A stretch of 64,000 bases of DNA, from NCBI RefSeq assembly GCF_000967725.1, contig NZ_JXYE01000003.1, positions 248,001 through 312,000 on the forward strand, read 5' to 3'. Under the pieces are notes generated by a model that made no database searches, was not told the origin of the DNA, and saw only the letters and a list, made by a program, of their open reading frames with translations. A program made the translations under genes and the position numbers. How positions within the stretch are numbered: position 1 is the first letter of the stretch; each line of letters begins with the position of its first letter. Shown here in pieces: positions 57,737-64,000 of this stretch. The stretch is from Loktanella sp. S4079. GTDB lineage: Bacteria > Pseudomonadota > Alphaproteobacteria > Rhodobacterales > Rhodobacteraceae.

Positions 57737-59578
57737 ATGGCCATAGCAGACCCCAAAATAAAGCCGCGCCCTGTGATCCGGCAGCTCGATGACGCAGCAA
57801 TCAACAGGATTGCAGCGGGCGAAGTGCTTGAACGCCCGGCATCAGCTGTAAAGGAATTAGTTGAAAACGCTGTTGATGCAGGTGCCACCCGAATCGAAGT
57901 GGTTATCGCCGATGGTGGCAAAACTCTGATCCGCGTTACCGACGATGGCTGTGGTATTCCGGCTCAGGATTTGCCGCTGGCCCTATCGCGCCATGCAACG
58001 TCAAAAATTGACGGGTCAGATCTACTGAATATTCATTCGTTCGGCTTTCGCGGCGAAGCCCTGCCATCATTGGGCGCTGTTGGGCGACTGACGATTACGT
58101 CGCGCGTGCCTGATGCCGATGCGGCGTGTATTGATGTCGCCGGTGGAAAAATGAGCGATGTGCGCCCGGCGGCCCTATCCTCTGGCACTGTTGTTGAGCT
58201 GCGCGACATGTTCTACGCCACCCCCGCGCGGTTGAAATTTCTGCGCACTGACCGCGCCGAAGCCCAAGCCGTCGGTGACGTTGTCAAACGGCTCGCTATG
58301 GCAGAGCCATTCATTACATTTATCCTGCGCGATGCTTCAAACGGGGACAGCCGGACAACTTTTCGCGCGGACGCCCAAACCGGCGATCTGTTTGATGCCT
58401 TGCATGGCCGGCTGCAAACGGTCCTGGGTCGCGAATTTGCTGAAAATGCTTTGCCCATTGATGCCGAACGTGATGGTTTTCACCTGACCGGTTACGCGGC
58501 CTTGCCGACATATTCGCGCGGCGCGGCCATCGCCCAGTTTCTCTTTGTGAACGGTCGCCCCGTACGCGACAAGATGCTGTTGGGTGCATTGCGAGCCGCG
58601 TACATGGATGTGCTTTCGCGCGACCGCCACCCGGTCGCCGCGCTATTTATCGACTGCGAACCAACGCTCGTCGATGTGAACGTCCATCCCGCAAAATCCG
58701 AAGTACGCTTTCGCGATCCGGGCGCCGTGCGCGGACTCATTGTTTCTGGTCTCCGCCACGCGCTTGCGGGTGCTGGTCACCGGGCCTCAACAACCGTCGC
58801 CACAGCAACGCTAGGCGCGATGAAGCCCGAACCCCAGCCAACCGCCGAACCGCGCGTTTATCAAATGGATCAAAAAAGCCTCGGACCGACGCGCCCCAGC
58901 TTTAGCGCGCGATCCATGACTTTTCAGGCCCAAGCCCCCGGTTTCCAAGAGGCACCGTCGGCACGCGTTGAACCCGTCGCCGAAGAAGAACCCGCACATC
59001 TTCCTTTGGGGGCCGCCCGTGCACAGGTTCATGAAAACTACATTATCGCGCAAACCGAGAATGGTATCGTGATCGTAGACCAGCACGCGGCCCATGAACG
59101 CCTCGTCTACGAAAAACTGAAAAACCAGATGGCAGAAAACGGTGTCGCCGCGCAGGCACTGCTGATCCCGGAAATTGTCGAAATGCCCGAGGGCGAAGCG
59201 GCAATGCTGCTGGCAATCGCGGATGATCTCGCCGGGCTTGGGTTAACCATCGAACCATTCGGCGGCGGGGCGGTTGCCGTCCGTGAAACCCCCGCCATTT
59301 TAGGCGAGGTAAACGCAGCAGCCATGATCCGCGATATCGTGGACGAGCTCACAGATCAGGGCGACAGCGCCAGCGTCAAAGCCAAGATCGAAGCCATCCT
59401 CAGCCGCGTTGCTTGCCACGGATCAATCCGCTCCGGACGCCGGATGCAGGCCGCCGAAATGAATGCTCTCTTGCGTGAAATGGAGGCAACCCCACTGTCT
59501 GGGCAATGCAACCACGGGCGCCCGACCTATGTGGAACTCAAACTGTCCGACATTGAACGGCTCTTTGGACGCACATGA
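57737..59578 (+). CDS. mutL: DNA mismatch repair protein MutL
   Basis: The 613 residues contain the GHKL ATPase motifs [23 protein letters not shown] and FRGEAL in the first 110 residues, and a C-terminal domain with [12 protein letters not shown], which fits the DQHA(x2)E(x4)E endonuclease motif. ACHGS and CNHGRPT (usually CPHGRPT) are the further metal-site motifs. It would nick DNA in mismatch repair, as in organisms without MutH. The RmuC gene overlaps its stop by ATGA. Confidence 0.96.
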   Translation: MAIADPKIKPRPVIRQLDDAAINRIAAGEVLERPASAVKELVENAVDAGATRIEVVIADGGKTLIRVTDDGCGIPAQDLPLALSRHATSKIDGSDLLNIHSFGFRGEALPSLGAVGRLTITSRVPDADAACIDVAGGKMSDVRPAALSSGTVVELRDMFYATPARLKFLRTDRAEAQAVGDVVKRLAMAEPFITFILRDASNGDSRTTFRADAQTGDLFDALHGRLQTVLGREFAENALPIDAERDGFHLTGYAALPTYSRGAAIAQFLFVNGRPVRDKMLLGALRAAYMDVLSRDRHPVAALFIDCEPTLVDVNVHPAKSEVRFRDPGAVRGLIVSGLRHALAGAGHRASTTVATATLGAMKPEPQPTAEPRVYQMDQKSLGPTRPSFSARSMTFQAQAPGFQEAPSARVEPVAEEEPAHLPLGAARAQVHENYIIAQTENGIVIVDQHAAHERLVYEKLKNQMAENGVAAQALLIPEIVEMPEGEAAMLLAIADDLAGLGLTIEPFGGGAVAVRETPAILGEVNAAAMIRDIVDELTDQGDSASVKAKIEAILSRVACHGSIRSGRRMQAAEMNALLREMEATPLSGQCNHGRPTYVELKLSDIERLFGRT

Positions 59579-60804
59579 TCCAATTTGGCGACCAAAGCTA
59601 TCGCTTGAGTGATCCAATCGTCATAGCAATGATCGGTGGTGCGTGTCTGACATTCCTCGTGCTGTATCTGCTTACTTCGGCTGCGCGCCGCGCTGGAAAA
59701 TCAGCCAACGCAGTCGCTAGTGTCGCTCAGCAGATGAACCAACTTGCGTTGAACATGAACGCATTGGGACAGGGGCAACAGCAGCTTGCTGGTAACATCC
59801 AAACCGTTTCCGACGCGCAGGCCCATGCCCAAATCCGCGTCATACAGACGATGGAAACGCGCCTCGCTGAGGTGCAAGCCCAGATGTCTGAACGGCTTGC
59901 CGATAACGCCCTAAAGTCCGCCTATGCATTGGCAGAAATGCAAGAACGGATGAAGGACACCCTGACGGGATCATCAGAAAAGACGACGAAGAGCCTGACG
60001 GAACTGCAAGAACGGCTCGCCACAATCGACAAGGCACAGACCAACATCGAGAAATTGTCGGGCGATGTCTTGTCGCTTCAGGACATCCTATCCAACAAGC
60101 AAACGCGCGGTGCATTTGGTGAAATTCAACTCCAAGACATCGTGTCCAAGGCGCTACCGTCAGACAGCTACACTTGGCAGGCGACCCTTTCAAACAATCG
60201 GCGCGCCGATTGTTTGGTGCACCTGCCCAATCCGCCCGGCCCCATCGTCATTGACGCAAAATTTCCTCTCGAGGCTTACGAAGCCCTGATCGCCGCAGAG
60301 ACTAAGGCAGAGCGCGACCGCGCGCTAACCGCACTTGGTCAGGCGGTGCGGGGCCACATCCGCAAGATATCAGAAAGCTATTTGATCGAAGGCGAGACTG
60401 CTGACGGCGCGCTCATGTTTCTGCCCTCAGAAGCCGTCTATGCAGAGATCCACAGCCGCCTGCCCCATATCGTGCGCGAGGGCTTTAACGCCCGCGTCTG
60501 GATTGTGTCACCGACGACCTGCATGGCGACTCTTAATACCATGCGCGCTATTCTCAAAGATGCCCGGATGCGCGAGCAGACTGGTGCAATCCGCAAAGAA
60601 CTGGCGCTGCTAGGCAGCGATGTTGATCGGCTTGTCGGGCGCGTCAGCAATCTCGACCGGCATTTTGCGCAGGCGGCCAAGGATATCGAGGAAATTAAAA
60701 TTTCAGCGGATAAGGCGGGCAAACGTGCCAATCGCTTGGATCACTTTGACTTCGAAGAGTTGGACGCGTCACCTAACGCAAAAATCGTGCCGCTGCGCGA
60801 ATAG
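59575..60804 (+). CDS. rmuC: DNA recombination protein RmuC
   Basis: The 409 residues have an N-terminal membrane segment ([19 protein letters not shown]), a long coiled-coil region (about 40-170), and the RmuC nuclease-like domain: [17 protein letters not shown], then [12 protein letters not shown] and [12 protein letters not shown]. RmuC limits inversions and rearrangements; it carries a PD-(D/E)XK-like core. The ATGA overlap ties it to mutL, joining two genome-stability genes. Confidence 0.94.
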   Translation: MIQFGDQSYRLSDPIVIAMIGGACLTFLVLYLLTSAARRAGKSANAVASVAQQMNQLALNMNALGQGQQQLAGNIQTVSDAQAHAQIRVIQTMETRLAEVQAQMSERLADNALKSAYALAEMQERMKDTLTGSSEKTTKSLTELQERLATIDKAQTNIEKLSGDVLSLQDILSNKQTRGAFGEIQLQDIVSKALPSDSYTWQATLSNNRRADCLVHLPNPPGPIVIDAKFPLEAYEALIAAETKAERDRALTALGQAVRGHIRKISESYLIEGETADGALMFLPSEAVYAEIHSRLPHIVREGFNARVWIVSPTTCMATLNTMRAILKDARMREQTGAIRKELALLGSDVDRLVGRVSNLDRHFAQAAKDIEEIKISADKAGKRANRLDHFDFEELDASPNAKIVPLRE

Positions 60805-60867
60805 TTGCGCCAGATCAATGTCGGCAATGGCATCCTCGGCCATACAAATGATCAGGAGGATGCGAAA

Positions 60868-61185
60868 ATGCTGAACATCACAACAGACAAAGTCGCAGAG
60901 GTGATCATCCTTGCGCGTGAATTAAACCGGGCCGAAGCTGAATTCGATGGCTTTGTGAACCAACTCACCCCGGACGAACAAATCGCCTTGGTCGCTATTT
61001 TCTGGATTGGTCGTGGTAGTTTCGACGCCGAAGATCTCGACGAGGCATTGCGCACCGCCATCCAAGAGGCAACCATTCCAACAGCAGCCTACCTCAAAGG
61101 TTCGCCCCATCTGGCCAACCACCTTGAAAGCGGCCTCGAAGCATTGGGCATCGACCCAACCGATGCCCAAGATGATCTGTACTGA
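60868..61185 (+). CDS. DUF3775 protein
   Basis: The 105-residue product starts with MLNITTDKVAEVIILARELN and contains LVAIFWIGRGSFDAEDLDEA, then AYLKGSPHLANHLESGLEALG, the conserved DUF3775 pattern. It is soluble, acidic and uncharacterised. The start at 60868 is supported by AGGAGG; the upstream in-frame ATG lacks this. It ends convergently with the saccharopine-dehydrogenase-like gene. Confidence 0.85.
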   Translation: MLNITTDKVAEVIILARELNRAEAEFDGFVNQLTPDEQIALVAIFWIGRGSFDAEDLDEALRTAIQEATIPTAAYLKGSPHLANHLESGLEALGIDPTDAQDDLY

Positions 61186-61198
61186 CGTAGGGTGGGTT

Positions 61199-62239
61199 TT
61201 AACCCACCGCCTCCTGAAAACAGACGCCGGCACGACCCCAGACATCTTGGTCCAATGCACCCAAGGTCATCAGATGCGGCAATAACTGCCCCGCGAAATC
61301 TGCGCTGCTTTCCGCTGGCAACATCGAAGGCAAGTTATCAATCGCGGTGACGTCCAAGACCGGATCATCATGCACACGCAACGCAGGTGCGTCCCATGTT
61401 GTCGTGCGGTCATAGACCTTGATCGGTGAAAAATCACTGTCGGGATCACATGCTATGTCGCCAATCACACGCAGCTTGCGGTCCGCTGTCTTTGCATCGG
61501 CGGGAACAAACACTGGTGTGCCAGGGCGCGCCAAAATGCAGTTCAGGAAAATATCATGCCCAAGCACCTCGGGGAAAGGCCCGCCAGATGCAGTTTCAGC
61601 CATGTCCCATTTTGTAACAGACATCCCCATCGCTTCGCACAGATCTGCAGCGCCAGTCCCCACACGCCCCAATGCACCGATAATCAGCGCATTTGGTCGC
61701 GTATCGTTCAGCTGAGCAGTCAAATCAGCGCGCAAGTCCGCAGCGTTCTTGTAGGCATGAACTGCGCCAGCCTGCCGACCGTTTTGCTGCGCAATCCAAC
61801 ACATCAGCGATACAGCTGCACCAGCGTACCCCGCCCAATATCCAAAGGCGGCAACCCGGCGACCATCGTCATGTGTAAGGTATTCAAGATCATAAAGCGC
61901 CCCGCCGCCCGCCTTGAACCGATCCAACAAGATACGCCCCGATGGCTGACCCTTGTAGGCATGACCAAACATGATGTGACGATGCCGCAGCGGCGTGCCA
62001 TCTTCTGGCAATTCCTTTAGCCCAAAGATCAATGCATCATCTGGCGCATCGACCCATGAAAATTCAGGGGCAATCGCACAGCCGACATTAGCGTATTCTG
62101 CAATCGGGATAATGCGCTGACGGCTTTCTTCGACCGTGACAGAGAACCCCTGCTCTAACAATGCGGCGGCGCCTTCTGGGGTCAGCCCGACCCGTTCTTC
62201 ATTTGCGCGGCTTTCTGCGCGTACCCAAAGATGTACCAT
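61199..62239 (-). CDS. Saccharopine dehydrogenase (NAD+, L-lysine-forming)-like
   Basis: The 346 residues start HLWVRAESRANEERVGLTPEGAAAL, close to the alanine-dehydrogenase/Lys1 fold. HIMFGHAYKGQPSGRILL and LYDLEYLTHDDGRRVAAFGYWAGYAGAA match the LYS1 family, and IIGALGRVGTGA forms the NAD site. The family makes lysine and 2-oxoglutarate from saccharopine; in this group it may act in lysine breakdown or a related imino acid reaction. It sits nine bases after the phosphatase gene in one operon. Confidence 0.9.
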   Translation of the reverse strand: MVHLWVRAESRANEERVGLTPEGAAALLEQGFSVTVEESRQRIIPIAEYANVGCAIAPEFSWVDAPDDALIFGLKELPEDGTPLRHRHIMFGHAYKGQPSGRILLDRFKAGGGALYDLEYLTHDDGRRVAAFGYWAGYAGAAVSLMCWIAQQNGRQAGAVHAYKNAADLRADLTAQLNDTRPNALIIGALGRVGTGAADLCEAMGMSVTKWDMAETASGGPFPEVLGHDIFLNCILARPGTPVFVPADAKTADRKLRVIGDIACDPDSDFSPIKVYDRTTTWDAPALRVHDDPVLDVTAIDNLPSMLPAESSADFAGQLLPHLMTLGALDQDVWGRAGVCFQEAVG

Positions 62240-62248
62240 CTGCGTTCC

Positions 62249-62893
62249 TTAGTAATGTGTCATCGCATGGCTGCGATCGGGGTCAACCAAATGCGGCACT
62301 GCGTTAAACCCAGCCAAGATTGGCCCACGCGGCGTCACATGCACCCTATGCACCGAGGTATTCATAATTGGCAACAAAACATGAGCCAGCCGGGTCGGGT
62401 CTAGGCGCAGCAAATGCCGCATGATCATCCCGATCACCCCGCCCGAAGTCACACATAGAACCCGAACACCCGGCTCTGCCGCTTCTTGCAGAACACCAGT
62501 GACACGCTCCTCAAACGAAGCAAATGTCTCGACACCTTTAATCTCGGCCCGGTGCCAAGCTTCCATGACTTGCGGGATATGCTCCGCAAATTCCTCAGGG
62601 CCGGGCATCGGTACGCCATGTACATCATGCAACGCTGCACCCAGATTAAAATAGTCCATCTCGTTCAAGCGCGGATCAATGTTGGGCGCATGAAACCCCA
62701 TCCCCTGCGCTGTTTCACGATGTCGCCGCAGGCTACCACTGATGACCTTTTCAAAGGGCGTCTCTTGGCGCTGGAAATATTCACCCAGCCAACGGGCCTG
62801 CTGGTGCCCAAGATCAGATAGCTTATCATAGCTCTCTTCGTCCTTAGCGCCAGAGTTCGCCTGACCATGGCGAACAAATACGACTTCACCCAT
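62249..62893 (-). CDS. Histidine phosphatase family protein
   Basis: The 214 residues have FVRHGQANSGAKDEESYDKL (the RHG motif with the phospho-His), SGSLRRHRETAQGM and VTSGGVIGMIMRHLL. The family includes phosphoglycerate mutases and small-molecule phosphatases; the substrate here is not apparent. AAAGGAGAGG precedes the ATG. It leads the operon with the saccharopine-dehydrogenase-like gene. Confidence 0.9.
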   Translation of the reverse strand: MGEVVFVRHGQANSGAKDEESYDKLSDLGHQQARWLGEYFQRQETPFEKVISGSLRRHRETAQGMGFHAPNIDPRLNEMDYFNLGAALHDVHGVPMPGPEEFAEHIPQVMEAWHRAEIKGVETFASFEERVTGVLQEAAEPGVRVLCVTSGGVIGMIMRHLLRLDPTRLAHVLLPIMNTSVHRVHVTPRGPILAGFNAVPHLVDPDRSHAMTHY

Positions 62894-63300
62894 CTACCTC
62901 TCCTTTTTGGTGGGACGCTACGGTGTGGCCGAGCCATGCGCAACGTCAATTGGCGGCGTGGATCGATCACGTGAATGCGAAAACTGCGAAATATTTTCGC
63001 TCAATTTTACGCGCGTGCACATTTTTTGTGATCATCTGTCACAGACGATCACGCCGCTGTTGCACAGACTTGGTCAGAGTTCGGTTCATCACTGCACAGA
63101 ACCCCACCCACTGGGAACGACTGGCTGATTTTCAAGAAGTATTTCCAATCACTTTGATCACCATTTTCGTGATCGCGTCGGCCCTTTTCAGCCGACGGAA
63201 AGCACCCGATATCCCGTTTATCAACACGGCAAACAACGCCGCAGAGACAACAATAACCGACGACAATCAGTCGTTAATAAATCGCAAAAAGGAACATATC
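62894..63300. other. 407-base intergenic region with palindromes
   Basis: This is the divergent region between the phosphatase and the small secreted-protein gene. It holds a perfect palindrome GCGAAA-TAT-TTTCGC (62986-63000) and an inverted repeat GTGATCATCTGTCAC (63028-63042) that resembles a Crp half-site pair with a 7-base spacer. An upstream extension of the secreted-protein frame is open, but its translation looks unlike protein. I see no RNA gene. Confidence 0.5.
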
Positions 63301-63633
63301 ATGTCTATCAAAACAATCGCACTTGCTGCCGCTACTGTCGCTGCTCTGGGTTCTGCTGCTTCTGCAGAGAGCTACTTTGAACTTGGTGACAACCTCGACG
63401 CTGGTTCTGTTCTCGAACTGGGTCTGGTCCGCGCTGACGCTGACGGCGTTGTCGAAATCTACACAAGCAACGCCGGTGATCTGGGCACATTGATTGGTAC
63501 AGAAACTGTCCACGCAGGTGCAAACAGCGACGTGCGCGTGAACGTTGGTTCTGCCCCACAGCAAGACGTTATCGCACTGCTCAAAGTGAACGGCCAAGTT
63601 GTTGCACAACACGACTATGACGTCGTTCGCTAA
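63301..63633 (+). CDS. Small secreted protein with codon usage of a highly expressed gene
   Basis: The 110-residue product starts with a signal peptide (MSIKTIALAAATVAALGSA then ASA). The mature domain of about 90 residues has regular beta strands (VLELGLVRADADGVVEIYTS, SDVRVNVGSAPQQDVIALL and VNGQVVAQHDYDVV). I do not recognise the family. Codons such as CTG, GGT, GCT and GTT dominate, as in abundant proteins. AAAAAGGA precedes the ATG at 63301. A strong terminator follows, so it is monocistronic. It is probably an abundant periplasmic or surface protein. Confidence 0.75.
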   Translation: MSIKTIALAAATVAALGSAASAESYFELGDNLDAGSVLELGLVRADADGVVEIYTSNAGDLGTLIGTETVHAGANSDVRVNVGSAPQQDVIALLKVNGQVVAQHDYDVVR

Positions 63634-63659
63634 ATCTTCCGCGTAAGCGGTACTCTGGA

Positions 63660-63694
63660 AAGGTCGTCTTCCCTCTGGAAGGCGGCCTTTTTTC
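63660..63694 (+). terminator. Terminator after the secreted-protein gene
   Basis: AAGGTCGTCTTCC and GGAAGGCGGCCTT pair with two G-T wobbles around a CTCT loop, followed by TTTT. Confidence 0.85.
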
Positions 63695-63771
63695 TTACAG
63701 GCGCTTGCTGCCAGAATCCGAACGTGGGAATGTGCGCGGAACGAAAATCCGCTCTTACAGGTTCCCCGTTA

Positions 63772-64000
63772 ATGACTGCTGCAATGCTGCTTCGTGAAGT
63801 CTTTGGTTTTGATGCGTTCCGCCCCGGCCAGCAAGAAATCGTCGAAGCCGTCGTTGCCGGCGAAAACACACTCGCCATTATGCCCACGGGCGGCGGCAAA
63901 TCGCTGTGTTTTCAACTACCGGCAATTGTCCGCGAGGGCGTTACCGTTGTCATCTCACCATTGATTGCGCTGATGCGCGATCAGGTCCGCGGCCTGCGCG
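63772..64000 (+). CDS. recQ: ATP-dependent DNA helicase RecQ (N-terminus only)
   Basis: The 76 residues visible begin MTAAMLLREVFGFDAFRPGQQEI, then the Walker A motif MPTGGGKSLCFQLPA and VVISPLIALMRDQV, matching RecQ helicases closely. The gene runs off the window. It would unwind DNA in recombination and repair; mutL and rmuC lie a few kb upstream. Confidence 0.95.
   Translation, partial: MTAAMLLREVFGFDAFRPGQQEIVEAVVAGENTLAIMPTGGGKSLCFQLPAIVREGVTVVISPLIALMRDQVRGLR

Noticed and set aside
63028..63042. Canonical Crp site before the secreted-protein gene
   Set aside because: The spacer is seven bases rather than six, so I list it only as a palindrome.
62923..63300. In-frame extension of the secreted-protein gene (starting at 62923)
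   Set aside because: The extension is unlike protein and would bury the signal peptide; the ATG at 63301 has AAAAAGGA.

Overview
The window looks like chromosomal DNA from a marine alphaproteobacterium of the Rhodobacterales (roseobacter group). The evidence is an F1-only ATP synthase operon (atpHAGDC, without the F0 genes), the neighbourhood rsmB / heparinase-like / purH / lspA / DUF3035 lipoprotein / paired M16 peptidases, several families typical of this order (DUF2125, DUF2161, DUF2793, DUF1674, DUF3775), CtrA-type TTAA-N7-TTAA sites, and moderately GC-rich coding sequence. I saw no tRNA, rRNA, CRISPR array, transposase or integrase. Genus-level placement is not possible by eye.

Layout. 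1-8.5 kb: tamB (cut by the window edge) and tamA, truA, a YcjX/YcjF-type pair, a DUF2125 protein and a 60-residue protein with a CtrA-like site upstream. 9-19.1 kb: the least ordinary stretch. It holds a KsdD-like flavoprotein, a phage tail-collar protein, an unrecognised 323-residue protein, a 985-residue flavin oxidoreductase with a C-terminal acetoacetate-decarboxylase-like domain, a class III cyclase-AAA-TPR protein, and a Crp-type regulator overlapping the cyclase by ATGA. 19.1-22 kb: small ORFs, a TraB-family protein, a DUF2161 nuclease-like protein, and a leader with two five-codon ORFs behind duplicated ribosome binding sites. 22-29.9 kb: housekeeping metabolism (ppaC, HAD, MaoC, ribF, YcgN, ltaE, hydrolase, DsbA-type isomerase, prs) and an H-type lectin gene. 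29.9-34.9 kb: F1 ATP synthase. 35.1-47.5 kb: a surface and exopolysaccharide region with a frameshifted DUF2793 gene, gmd-fcl-manC, a serralysin-type RTX metalloprotease overlapping galE, a phosphomannomutase, a large RTX beta-propeller-like protein and a Wza-type export lipoprotein. 47.6-64 kb: rsmB to M16 peptidases, an ArsR/SRPBCC pair, mutL-rmuC, DUF3775, a saccharopine-dehydrogenase-like protein, a histidine phosphatase, a small abundant-looking secreted protein and the start of recQ.

How the genes fit together. GDP-mannose made by ManC, with the phosphomannomutase, would feed Gmd and Fcl to give GDP-fucose. GalE would supply UDP-galactose, and the Wza-type lipoprotein would export the polymer. 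The two RTX proteins are probably type I secreted, but no exporter lies in the window. Two CtrA-like sites lie between the DUF2793 gene and gmd, and another precedes the 60-residue gene, so part of the surface programme may be under cell-cycle or quorum control. The cyclase-Crp pair forms a translationally coupled cAMP module attached to a flavoenzyme fusion of unknown substrate. I regard that as the best candidate for an undescribed system.
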